From JAIMBK01 sp040755975 (GTDB lineage: Bacteria; Bacillota; Desulfotomaculia; Desulfotomaculales; Nap2-2B): DNA of 64,000 nt. Below the pieces are notes generated by a model. That model was given only the letters and a program-made list of their open reading frames with translations. It made no database searches and was not told the origin of the DNA. Location: NCBI GenBank assembly GCA_040755975.1, contig JBFLZY010000004.1, positions 24,978 through 88,977 on the forward strand, read 5' to 3'. This document shows, in pieces, positions 33,366 to 41,102 of this stretch (its first letter is position 1; every line of letters starts with the position of its first letter). A program made the translations under genes and the position numbers.

Positions 33366-34457
33366 ATGAAAACTTACGAGAGCGGCCTGTACCGGGTGAT
33401 CGACGCCAATTTTAACCGGGCCCGGGAAGGGATTCGGGTATTGGAAGAGGTAGCCCGTTTTGTTCTCGAAGATATTGACCTGGCGGGCCGGTGCAGGTCT
33501 CTCCGGCACCGTTTGCGCGTCCAGCAGCAAGTTGTTCCGGGCGCCCCCCGGCGTTTGCTGGAAGCCAGGGATGCGGCGGCCGATGTCGGGTTGAACTTGT
33601 CCGCCGTTCAAGAATACCGGCGGATGGGTTACCTGGATTTGGTGACGGCCAACTTTAAGCGGGTGCAGGAAGCGCTCCGCGTGCTGGAGGAATACACAAA
33701 ATTCTTCAGGCCCGATCAGGAATTTAAGGAAATCCGTTTTGAGGTATACGAACTGGAAAAGAAAATGATGATGCAGCCCGGCTTAAAGGATTTTTCGGGG
33801 CCGGAAAGGCAACTTGATTACAGCCTGTATGTGATTGTCGGAGAAAAATTCACTCTGGGGAGGCCTCTCGACGAAGTTGTGGAGGCGGCTATCGCTGGCG
33901 GCGCCACGGTAATTCAACTGCGGGAAAAAGACTGTCCGGCCCGACGGCTCATCGAAGCGGGAATGATCTTGCGCCGCCTGACCCGGGAAAAAGAGGTGCC
34001 TTTGATCGTCAACGACCGGGTAGACGTTGCCTTAGCCGTGGGAGCGGACGGCGTGCACCTGGGCCAGGATGACTTGCCGCTGGCGGTGGCCAGGGAGATT
34101 TTAGGTCCGGGCAAGGTAATCGGCATCTCCACCCACAGTGTGGAGGAGGCTCTCCTGGCCCAGCAGCAGGGGGCGGATTACATCGGGGTAGGCCCGATTT
34201 ACGAGACAAAAACCAAGGATGCCGCCGGTAATCCTGTGGGGCTGGAACTTTTAAGACAGATGGCGGGAAAGATAACCATCCCCAGAGTGGCCATCGGGGG
34301 AATTACGGCGGAAAATGCTTACGAGGTTGTTCTGGCCGGTGCCGATGGCGTGGCGGTAATTACCGCGGTGGCCAGCGCTGCCGATGTCGAAGGGGCTGTT
34401 TCGGCGCTGGGCGCGGCGGTAAGGAGAGCGAAACTTGCCAGGCAAACAAGTTTTTAG
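33366..34457 (+). CDS. thiE: ThiD2-ThiE fusion: thiamine phosphate synthase with N-terminal ThiD2 domain
   Basis: 363 residues. The first 145 or so (YRVIDANFNRAREGIRVLEEVARFVL and LVTANFKRVQEALRVLEEYTKFF, two similar halves) match the ThiD2 domain, reported as an alternative HMP-phosphate kinase. The rest is ThiE: LYVIVGEK, IQLREKDCPARRLIE, VPLIVNDRVDVALAVGADGVHLGQDDLP, IGISTHSVEEA, DYIGVGPIYETKTKDA and VAIGGITAENAYEVVLAGADGVAVI. It joins HMP-PP with thiazole phosphate to give thiamine phosphate. ATG with GGAGAGCGG. Riboswitch-controlled. No separate thiD is in the window, which fits the fusion supplying that step. Confidence 0.9.
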   Translation: MKTYESGLYRVIDANFNRAREGIRVLEEVARFVLEDIDLAGRCRSLRHRLRVQQQVVPGAPRRLLEARDAAADVGLNLSAVQEYRRMGYLDLVTANFKRVQEALRVLEEYTKFFRPDQEFKEIRFEVYELEKKMMMQPGLKDFSGPERQLDYSLYVIVGEKFTLGRPLDEVVEAAIAGGATVIQLREKDCPARRLIEAGMILRRLTREKEVPLIVNDRVDVALAVGADGVHLGQDDLPLAVAREILGPGKVIGISTHSVEEALLAQQQGADYIGVGPIYETKTKDAAGNPVGLELLRQMAGKITIPRVAIGGITAENAYEVVLAGADGVAVITAVASAADVEGAVSALGAAVRRAKLARQTSF

Positions 34458-34485
34458 CCAGAGAGGACACAGAGGGCACAAAGTA
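34457..34485. repeat. Short dispersed repeat before thiC
   Basis: AGCCAGAGAGGACACAGAGGGCACAAAG, a form of the genome's GGCACAAAG / GAGGACACAGAGG repeat, in the 77-base gap between thiD2-thiE and thiC. Confidence 0.55.
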
Positions 34486-34534
34486 TGTTTGACACACTCT
34501 CTGGGGCCAATTTTAAAAAACGGGGGTTTTAGCA

Positions 34535-35833
34535 ATGACGCAAATTATGGCTGCCCGTTCGGGAAAAATTACGCCGGAAATGAGACGGGTAGCGGAAAAG
34601 GAAAAGGTCGCCGCCGAATTGATCAGGGAAAGGGTGGCAGCCGGCAAGGTGGTCATCCCCGCCAATAAAAAGCATACCAATCTTGACCCCTGCGGGATCG
34701 GGCAGGGGTTGCGCACGAAGGTAAACGCGAATCTGGGGACCTCTTCCGCTTTTCCGGAACTGGCCAACGAGCTGGAAAAATTAAGAACGGCCCTGGAGGC
34801 GGGCGCTGATACCGTTATGGATTTATCTACAGCCGGCGATTTGGACAAAATCAGAAGGGAAATCCTGGCCAAATGCCCGGTGCCCCTGGGTACGGTGCCG
34901 GTATATCAGGCTGCCGTGGACGCCCAGGAGAAACGGGGCAGCATTGTGGCCATGACGGTCGAAGATATTTTTTCGGTAATCGAAAGACAGGCTGCCGACG
35001 GGGTCGACTTTATCACTGTTCACTGCGGAGTCACCCTCGAAGCGGTCGATAGGTTGAAGCAGCAGGGGCGGGTTGCCGATATCGTCAGTCGCGGCGGTTC
35101 TTTCTTGACCGGCTGGATGCTGCACAACCAGCGGGAGAACCCTTTTTTTGAATATTTTGACCGCCTGCTGGAAATCTGCCGCTGTTATGACGTCACTTTG
35201 AGTTTGGGCGACGGCCTTCGGCCAGGCTGCCTGGCCGACGCCACCGACCGGGCGCAAATTCAGGAACTGATCGTCCTGGGAGAACTGGTGGAGCGGGCGC
35301 AGGAAGCGGGTGTCCAGGCCATGGTTGAGGGGCCCGGGCACGTCCCCCTCGACCAAATTGAAACAAACGTTAAAATCCAAAAGGCCCTTTGCCGGGAAGC
35401 GCCTTTTTACGTCCTTGGACCGCTGGTCACCGATATTGCGCCTGGCTACGATCACATCACCGCCGCCATCGGCGGGGCGCTGGCGGCAATGGCGGGGGCG
35501 GATTTTCTGTGTTACGTCACCCCTTCCGAGCACTTGAGCCTGCCGACCGTGGAAGATGTCCGGGAAGGCGTCATCGCCTGCCGGTTGGCCGGGCACGCCG
35601 CCGACCTGGTTAAAGGGATTCCCGGTGCCCGGGAGTGGGACCTGGAAATGGCCAAAGCGCGCAAAGCCCTGGACTGGCCCAAACAGGTTGCTCTGGCCAT
35701 CGATCCCCAGAAAGCGGGGCGTTACCGCCAGGAGCGCAACCCGCTGGAAATAGAAGCGTGTACCATGTGCGGCGAATTTTGCGCAATGAAACTGGTAGGC
35801 CGGTTTCTGGAAAAAAAACCAGAGCGGTGTTAA
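34535..35833 (+). CDS. thiC: Phosphomethylpyrimidine synthase ThiC
   Basis: 432 residues, the short bacterial/archaeal type. This radical-SAM enzyme rearranges aminoimidazole ribotide into HMP phosphate. Seen: MTQIMAARSGKITPEMRRVA; GIGQGLRTKVNANLGTSS; AGADTVMDLSTAGD; HCGVTLEAVDRLK; RGGSFLTGWML; SLGDGLRPGCLADATDRAQIQEL; VEGPGHVPLDQIETN; and the cluster-binding CTMCGEFC near the C-terminus. The cysteine spacing is CX2CX3C, one residue shorter than the CX2CX4C of E. coli-type ThiC. ATG with GGGGGTTTTAGCA. It belongs to the TPP-regulated unit. Confidence 0.95.
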   Translation: MTQIMAARSGKITPEMRRVAEKEKVAAELIRERVAAGKVVIPANKKHTNLDPCGIGQGLRTKVNANLGTSSAFPELANELEKLRTALEAGADTVMDLSTAGDLDKIRREILAKCPVPLGTVPVYQAAVDAQEKRGSIVAMTVEDIFSVIERQAADGVDFITVHCGVTLEAVDRLKQQGRVADIVSRGGSFLTGWMLHNQRENPFFEYFDRLLEICRCYDVTLSLGDGLRPGCLADATDRAQIQELIVLGELVERAQEAGVQAMVEGPGHVPLDQIETNVKIQKALCREAPFYVLGPLVTDIAPGYDHITAAIGGALAAMAGADFLCYVTPSEHLSLPTVEDVREGVIACRLAGHAADLVKGIPGAREWDLEMAKARKALDWPKQVALAIDPQKAGRYRQERNPLEIEACTMCGEFCAMKLVGRFLEKKPERC

Positions 35834-35855
35834 CGAATGTAACCGCATGGTAATT

Positions 35856-35883
35856 CCTGGCATATATTATTAAAAAAGCCAGG
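35856..35883 (+). promoter_or_regulatory. Hairpin before the ymaF-like gene
   Basis: CCTGGC (35856-35861) pairs with GCCAGG (35878-35883); the right arm runs into the Shine-Dalgarno sequence AGGGGGG of the next gene. It could limit translation, or be a weak terminator of thiC. Confidence 0.4.
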
Positions 35884-35894
35884 GGGGAATTATC

Positions 35895-36194
35895 ATGCCG
35901 GATCATGTCCATTACCACCGTTTTTCCGGGAAAACTTCCGTGGATGTAAGACACTCTCATTCTTATACCGGGACCACCGGTCCGAATATCCGCAGAGGAT
36001 GGAGCCACGTCCACGAACTGGCGGCCGCGACAAGTTATGATTTCGGCCACAAACACGAAATGAAGGCGGTAACGGGGCCGGCCATCCCGGTGAGGGGCGG
36101 CCACGTCCACCGGTACAGCGGAAGAACCAGCGTCAGCGGGCGCCCGCCTCATGATCACGGCTTCTCCGGAACAACGTCGGGACCAGTTTATTAA
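35895..36194 (+). CDS. YmaF family histidine-rich protein
   Basis: 99 residues made of repeats of the type H-x-H-x(2-4)-[FY]-[ST]-G-[KRT]-T: DHVHYHRFSGKTS, HSHSYTGTTG, WSHVHELAAATS, GHKHEM, GHVHRYSGRTS and HDHGFSGTTSG. GPAIPV, a block also found in Bacillus YmaF, lies at about residue 62. The function of the family is not known to me; the many paired histidines would allow metal binding (inference). ATG behind AGGGGGGAATTATC. It follows thiC by 60 bases, but a link with thiamine synthesis is not supported by more than position. Confidence 0.75.
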   Translation: MPDHVHYHRFSGKTSVDVRHSHSYTGTTGPNIRRGWSHVHELAAATSYDFGHKHEMKAVTGPAIPVRGGHVHRYSGRTSVSGRPPHDHGFSGTTSGPVY

Positions 36195-36204
36195 CTACCT
36201 TGAA

Positions 36205-36300
36205 AATACCAGGCGCAAAGTTTTCCAGGCACAAAGGCACAAAGTAAAATATTCCCTGGTCACACCTGTTTCTTTGTGCCTTTATACCTCTTCCTCGAAA
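36205..36300. repeat. Short GGCACAAAG repeats, inverted pair
   Basis: CAGGCGCAAAG, CAGGCACAAAGGCACAAAGTAAAATATT on one side and TTTGTGCCTTTATACCTC on the other, so copies face each other around 36245-36290 and can fold into a long hairpin. It lies between the YmaF-like gene and the long repeat. Confidence 0.5.
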
Positions 36301-36311
36301 ATAGCGTTCTA

Positions 36312-36700
36312 CCATTCCTTACCATCGGGCTGGAATTGTCCGGCTCGCTCCGATGCTCCGGGTCGACCAGACATCAGCTTGCCGCGGAGCGAACCAGGCA
36401 GCGCTGCAAAATGCGCGCGGTACATTAGTTTTCTTGCCTTAAGAAGCTCTCCGGTGTTTATTATCAGTTTCTTATCATTATGCTATCTGCGCGTTTCGCG
36501 CTGCCGGTTCGCTTGCCGCGGCTGCGCTGTGTCCGGTTCCCGACCCTGCGCATATGTCGCTCGCCCGGACAAATGCCAGCCCTCATTTTCATGCTTTACG
36601 GTGAGAACGAACGTTCTTATTGGGAACTGCCCTGAAAACACATTCGCTAATTTTCATCCCCTGTTGGTGCCGCTAAAAAGCAGCATGGGGGTCTACTGTC
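36312..36700 (+). repeat. Dispersed repeat element, longest copy
   Basis: This copy contains all blocks of the family: ATCGGGCTGGAATTGTCCGG; the inverted pair GCTCGCTCCG ... CGGAGCGAACC; CAGGCAGCGCTGCAAAATGCGC; GCGCGTTTCGCGCTGCCGG; GGCTGCGCTGTGTCCGGTTC; CGACCCTGCGCATATGTCGCTCG; and the 3' hairpin TGCCGC (36668-36673) - TAAAAA - GCAGCA (36680-36685). Compared with the 25 kb copy it has extra bases at about 36585-36650. The reading frames inside it show no recognisable protein. It fills the gap of about 630 bases between the YmaF-like gene and the next gene. Confidence 0.75.
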
Positions 36701-36826
36701 GATAAATATCCGGTTCAGTGGCCGGATATTTTCTTTTTTTAACGCCATAATAAAGTTGCGGAAGGAAATAATTGGGCTATCGTCGAAAAAGTTGATCATC
36801 AAATCGATTAAAATGGAGTGAAAGTG

Positions 36827-37378
36827 ATGTACTGGGATGGCAAAGGTCCTCAGAATACGGAAGCAACTGTTAATCTGGCGTTAAAAAAAGCGGAAGAACG
36901 AGGAATAAAGTATATTGTGGTGGCGTCCAGCACCGGCCGGACGGCGGAACAGGTTCTGGAAAAAAATAAAACTTTTCATCTCGTCTGTGTAACCTACCAT
37001 GCCGGATTTAAAGAACCGGGAAAAATTACGCTCGCTCCGGAAATAAAAAGCAAATTGGAAGACGCGGGCGTCAGGGTGTTGATCACCACCCATTTGTTGG
37101 CCGGTGTGGACCGGGCCTGCCGGTTCCAGTTCGGGGGGATTTACCCGGCAGAAATAATTGCCAACGCCTTGCGTATTTTGGGCCAGGGCTTGAAGGTCTG
37201 CGTGGAAATATCCTGCATGGCCCTGGATGCCGGGCTGATTCCGTATGGAGAGGAAATAGTCGCCATCGGCGGCAGCGGGAGGGGTGCGGATACGGCGGCG
37301 GTGATCGTCCCGGCCCATGCCAACAAATTTTTTGAAACAAAAGTAAAAGAAATTATCTGCAAGCCGCGGGAGTTTTAA
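36827..37378 (+). CDS. Stand-alone pyruvate kinase alpha/beta (C-terminal) domain protein
   Basis: 183 residues that match only the C-terminal allosteric domain of pyruvate kinase (PF02887): NTEATVNLALKKAEERGIKYIVVASSTGRTAEQVLE at the start and a glycine-rich GGSGRGADTAAVIVPAHANKFF near the end. The catalytic barrel is absent. Such stand-alone proteins occur in Clostridia and archaea; their function is not established. A cysteine-containing stretch (VCVEISCMALDAGLIPYGEEI) may be a site. ATG with GGAG 8 bases before; GTG codons at 36818 and 36824 are alternatives. It precedes thiL. Confidence 0.8.
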   Translation: MYWDGKGPQNTEATVNLALKKAEERGIKYIVVASSTGRTAEQVLEKNKTFHLVCVTYHAGFKEPGKITLAPEIKSKLEDAGVRVLITTHLLAGVDRACRFQFGGIYPAEIIANALRILGQGLKVCVEISCMALDAGLIPYGEEIVAIGGSGRGADTAAVIVPAHANKFFETKVKEIICKPREF

Positions 37379-37523
37379 TCGCGACAGGGCGCAAATTTTT
37401 TGTGGTTCCCGCCGGGCGTTTTTGGATTTTGCGGGTGCGTATTCAGTGAACCCGCTGGGACAAGCGTTTTACTCAACGTTAAATTTTGTGGAAAATCTAT
37501 TTTTAGGAGGGTGCAAAGGCGCC

Positions 37524-38552
37524 TTGGACCTTTCTTCCCTCGGTGAGTTTGGCTTAATCGAGCTGCTTAGCCGGAGTTTCGCGACTGACCGGCCGGGCGT
37601 GGTGAAGGGGATTGGCGATGACGCCGCCGTTCTCCAGGTAAGCGGGGAGAACTGGCTGTTATTTACTACCGATATGCTGGTGGAAGAGATTCACTTTTCT
37701 TTTTTGTATGCTGCGCCCGAGCAGGTGGGTTTTAAGGCCCTGGTGGCCAACGTCAGCGACATCGCCGCCATGGGCGGGTGGCCGACGCACGCGCTCATTT
37801 CCCTGGGCGTCCCCCTGGCAACGCCGGTAAAGGTTCTGGAGGGAATTTACGCCGGCTTTAAAAGGGCTGCCGACGAATACGGCGTAAGTATAGTTGGCGG
37901 AGATACGGTAAGATCACCCGCAAGACTGATTATTAACGTTGCCCTGCTCGGTGCCGTGGAAGCCGGGCAAGCGATTTACCGGAGCGGTGCGCGGCCGGGG
38001 GATTTGCTTTTCGTCACCGGCACGCTTGGCAATTCCGCGGCCGGGCTGTACCTTTGCCGGCATCCAGGGGCGGCGGTTAGCCCGGAAACGGCCGGCTTTT
38101 TGCGTTCCGCCCATTTAGAGCCGCGGGCCCGCGTCAGCGCCGGCCGGGTCCTGGCCAAAACCGGGAAAGTAACGGCGTTGGACGATATCAGCGATGGCCT
38201 GGCCAGCGAACTGCACGAAATTTGCCTGGCCAGCGGTGTCGGGTGCCGGATCCGGGAAGCCGCCCTGCCCGTTGATCCCCGGGTAAGGGAAGCAGCCGGC
38301 ATAGCCGGGTGTGACCCCCTGGACTGGGCTCTTTACGGCGGGGAGGATTATGAGCTGGTTTTTGCCGCGCCTCCCGAGAGCGCCGGCTACATCAAAGAAG
38401 AAATGGCAGCCAACAAAGAAGGGTGTTATCTAATTGGTGAAGTTTTGCCCGGAGAAAAGGGTGTTCTCAGGGAACTTCCCGATAATCGGGTAATTCCGCT
38501 GGGACCCCGCGGGTATGATCACTTTCGAATAAAAAGGGAGCCAGGGGAATGA
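37524..38552 (+). CDS. thiL: Thiamine-monophosphate kinase
   Basis: 342 residues, AIR-synthase/PurM fold. It phosphorylates thiamine phosphate to TPP with ATP, the last step of the pathway started by the upstream thi genes. Seen: SLGEFGLIELLSR; GIGDDAAVLQVS and LLFTTDMLVEEIHF with metal-binding aspartates; KALVANVSDIAAMGG; SIVGGDTVRS; FVTGTLGNSAAGL; ALDDISDGLASEL; YGGEDYELVFAAP. TTG 37524 gives the family N-terminus, behind AGGAGGG at 37505-37511 or AAAGG at 37515-37519. A long upstream frame extension is unlikely to be translated. Confidence 0.92.
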   Translation: MDLSSLGEFGLIELLSRSFATDRPGVVKGIGDDAAVLQVSGENWLLFTTDMLVEEIHFSFLYAAPEQVGFKALVANVSDIAAMGGWPTHALISLGVPLATPVKVLEGIYAGFKRAADEYGVSIVGGDTVRSPARLIINVALLGAVEAGQAIYRSGARPGDLLFVTGTLGNSAAGLYLCRHPGAAVSPETAGFLRSAHLEPRARVSAGRVLAKTGKVTALDDISDGLASELHEICLASGVGCRIREAALPVDPRVREAAGIAGCDPLDWALYGGEDYELVFAAPPESAGYIKEEMAANKEGCYLIGEVLPGEKGVLRELPDNRVIPLGPRGYDHFRIKREPGE

Positions 38553-38579
38553 GTGCGGCAAGAGGGAAGGGGTAAGTAG

Positions 38580-39140
38580 ATGACTTCCCGGGATAAAAAA
38601 TGGAAATTGGCAGATTATCGATTAAAGCAGGCGGAAGAAAGCTTAGAGGAGAAAAGAAGAAAAGTAGTTCTTAAAACAAGTTCAGCGGAGGAAACCTTTT
38701 TACTGGGCGAGCGATTGGGCGCCCTGATGGAGCCCGGCGACGTGCTCTGCGTGAGCGGGGAACTGGGGGCGGGCAAAACTGTGCTGGCCAAGGGCCTGGC
38801 GCGCGGGCTGGGCATTACCGCCGCCGTGACCAGTCCGACCTTTACCCTCATTAATGAGTATGCGGGGCGCCTGCCCTTTTATCACCTGGATGCGTACCGT
38901 TTGAGCAACCCGGCGGAGTTGGCCGATCTGGGCTGTGAAGAATATTTTTACGGTGCGGGCGTTACCCTGGTGGAGTGGGCCGAGCGGGTGGCGGAAATTC
39001 TCCCGCCGGAGAGGCTGGACGTCAGGATTGAAAATGTAGCGGGGGAAGCGAACGCTCGGCAGATCCGCCTGCTGCCGCGAGGGGAAAGATACCGCTGCCT
39101 GGTGGAGGAGTTGAACAAGCTTGTTCGTGCTCGGGATTGA
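38580..39140 (+). CDS. tsaE: tRNA threonylcarbamoyladenosine biosynthesis ATPase TsaE
   Basis: 186 residues. P-loop GELGAGKTVLAKGLARGLG (about residues 60-78), SPTFTLINEY, FYHLDAYRL, LVEWAERV. It works with TsaB and TsaD to place threonylcarbamoyl on A37 of tRNAs. It has a basic N-terminal extension of some 30 residues before the usual start; the ATG at 38580 is supported by AAGGGGTAAGTAG. It overlaps tsaB by 20 bases. Confidence 0.94.
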   Translation: MTSRDKKWKLADYRLKQAEESLEEKRRKVVLKTSSAEETFLLGERLGALMEPGDVLCVSGELGAGKTVLAKGLARGLGITAAVTSPTFTLINEYAGRLPFYHLDAYRLSNPAELADLGCEEYFYGAGVTLVEWAERVAEILPPERLDVRIENVAGEANARQIRLLPRGERYRCLVEELNKLVRARD

Positions 39141-39837
39141 AGCGGCGACCGCAGTGCTCGGGGTGGCGGTGACGAAAGAGGGTATTCTTTTGGCCGAGCG
39201 CTTTTTAAACAACCGGCACTCCCATTCCACGAACCTGCTGGCGATGATTAAAGGCGTGCTGGCCGACGCCCAGGTTACTCCCGCCCGGTTGTCCGGAATT
39301 GCTGTCTCCGTTGGCCCCGGCTCTTTCACTGGACTGCGCATCGGCCTGGCTACGGCCAAAACGCTGGCTCAGGTCTTGGCGCTGCCCCTTGCGGCGGTGG
39401 GTACGTTGGAGGCTCTGGCCTACCCTCTGGCGGAGCGGCAAAGCCTTGTTTGCCCGGTGCTTGACGCCCGGAAAAACGAAGTTTATGCGGCCGTTTACAC
39501 TTCTTTCGAGGGTGCTTTGAAGTGCGTCAGGGAACCTGCGGGGGGACCTCCGGAGGAACTGGCCGCAGCGTTAAAGGCGCTGAATAGACCGTTAGTTTTA
39601 ACCGGCGATGGTGCTCTGACTTACCGGGAATTGTTTCGGAATTACTTAGGCGCGCAGGCTGTTTTTGCGCCGAAGGAGTTGTCCCTTCCCCGGGCCGCGC
39701 CGGTAGCCGGGTTGGGCCGGCAAAAATTACTGGCCGAAGAGTTGAGCGACCCTCTTTTGCTTACGCCCCTATACCTGCGCAAAGCAGAGGCGGAAATTAA
39801 ATGGCTGCAAAGACAAAGGACCACAGTGGAAAGTTAG
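39121..39837 (+). CDS. tsaB: tRNA threonylcarbamoyladenosine biosynthesis protein TsaB
   Basis: 238 residues, the ASKHA-fold partner of TsaD. VLGIEAATAVLGVAVTKEG at the start, RLSGIAVSVGPGSFTGLRIGLATAKTLA in the middle, and CPVLDARKNEVYAAVY. TTG start inside the end of tsaE, and its own end overlaps rimI by 37 bases, so the three genes are translated from one message. tsaD is not in the window. Confidence 0.94.
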   Translation: MFVLGIEAATAVLGVAVTKEGILLAERFLNNRHSHSTNLLAMIKGVLADAQVTPARLSGIAVSVGPGSFTGLRIGLATAKTLAQVLALPLAAVGTLEALAYPLAERQSLVCPVLDARKNEVYAAVYTSFEGALKCVREPAGGPPEELAAALKALNRPLVLTGDGALTYRELFRNYLGAQAVFAPKELSLPRAAPVAGLGRQKLLAEELSDPLLLTPLYLRKAEAEIKWLQRQRTTVES

Positions 39838-40283
39838 AAGTGTACCTTACGCCCATGCGCGAGGACCACGTCGAGGAAGTATACCGGATTGAAAAGCTTT
39901 CTTTTCCAACTCCCTGGCCCCGGATATCCTTTATTCACGAGCTCCAGAATGAACTCGCTTTTTACCTTGTCGCCCTGCTAAAAAATAAAGAAGTGGTTGG
40001 CTACGCGGGAATGTGGCTGGTCCTGAACGAAGCGCACGTTACCAACCTGGCCGTCCATCCCGGTTACCGCGGGTTGGGCATCGGGCGCGCGCTGATGAAC
40101 GAGTTGATCTTCCGGGCCGCTTTTCTGGGGGCGGTCCGCATGACCCTGGAAGTGCGCGCGTCCAACAAAGCCGCCATCGGGCTTTATAAAAGCCTGGGCT
40201 TTGAGCAGGAGGGCCGGCGCAAAGGTTATTATGAGGACACTAGAGAGGACGCGCTGATTATGTGGAAAGAGCTTATATTTTAG
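39801..40283 (+). CDS. rimI: Ribosomal protein S18 alanine N-acetyltransferase RimI
   Basis: 160 residues, GNAT fold. Acetyl-CoA site: VTNLAVHPGYRGLGIGRALMNELI; then LEVRASNKAAIGLYKSLGFEQEGRRKGYYEDTREDALIMWKEL, the classic RimI ending. It acetylates the N-terminus of ribosomal protein S18. ATG overlaps tsaB, as in many genomes where tsaE-tsaB-rimI-tsaD form one operon. Confidence 0.92.
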   Translation: MAAKTKDHSGKLEVYLTPMREDHVEEVYRIEKLSFPTPWPRISFIHELQNELAFYLVALLKNKEVVGYAGMWLVLNEAHVTNLAVHPGYRGLGIGRALMNELIFRAAFLGAVRMTLEVRASNKAAIGLYKSLGFEQEGRRKGYYEDTREDALIMWKELIF

Positions 40284-40293
40284 TTTTGACGCT

Positions 40294-41007
40294 TCACCGC
40301 TGGCTGATTTCCCTGATTATTTCAGCGGCTGCCCGGCGGGGGTCCGGCGCCTTGATGATCGGCCGGCCCACCACCAGGTAATCTGCTCCGGCCGCAATTG
40401 CTTCTTTTGGCGTCACAGTTCTTTTTTGGAGATCCGGTTCGTTTTTGTTTGTACGCTCGGCCGGCCGGATGCCCGGGGTGACAATGAGCAGGCGAGCGCC
40501 CAATTTCGATCTCAGCACGCCGGCCTCCTGACCGGAAGCGACTACCCCGTCGCAACCGTATTCAATGGCTTTTTTTGCTCTATATAAGACCAGTTCTTCT
40601 ACGGAACACGGAAACCCTAAATCGTTGAGGTCGGCGGCGTCCAGGCTGGTCAAAACGGTTACAGCCAATAGCTTAAGGGCGGAATTACCCCGTCCTCTGA
40701 CGGCATTTTTAATGATTTGGGCATTCCCGTGGATGGTTAGAAAAGAAACTCCCATTTTTGCTGCCTGTTCAACGGCTTTTTCGACAGTCTCGGGAATATC
40801 GAAAAATTTCAGGTCTAAAAAAACCTTCTTGTTTTTGCTCAGCAGCCACTGGACGAGCCCCGGGCCGCCGGCGGTGTATAAAACAAGGCCGATTTTAAAG
40901 AAATTCACCAGGCCGTCGAGAATTTCAACCATCTTTTTAGCCTCTTGCGGGTCGGGAAAGTCCAGTGCCAGGATTAATTTATCTTCTGGTTTGAGCAGGG
41001 GTTGCAT
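40294..41007 (-). CDS. pyrF: Orotidine 5'-phosphate decarboxylase
   Basis: 237 residues. It makes UMP from OMP. Visible: LILALDFPDPQEAKKMVEIL; the catalytic Asp-Lys-Asp block VFLDLKFFDIPETVEKA; VSFLTIHGNAQIIKNAV; VVASGQEAGVLR; LLIVTPGIRP and DYLVVGRPIIKAPDPRRAA at the phosphate site. Complete. It faces rimI and ends 10 bases from it. No other pyrimidine gene is near. Confidence 0.95.
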   Translation of the reverse strand: MQPLLKPEDKLILALDFPDPQEAKKMVEILDGLVNFFKIGLVLYTAGGPGLVQWLLSKNKKVFLDLKFFDIPETVEKAVEQAAKMGVSFLTIHGNAQIIKNAVRGRGNSALKLLAVTVLTSLDAADLNDLGFPCSVEELVLYRAKKAIEYGCDGVVASGQEAGVLRSKLGARLLIVTPGIRPAERTNKNEPDLQKRTVTPKEAIAAGADYLVVGRPIIKAPDPRRAAAEIIREISQR

Positions 41008-41102
41008 AAGAACTCCCTTTGGATTTTGTAATTGCCATTATTATATTGCGTTTAAACAAGTGATGGCAATGTTTTTTTAAAAATTATGGAGGGTTGCGAA
41101 GC

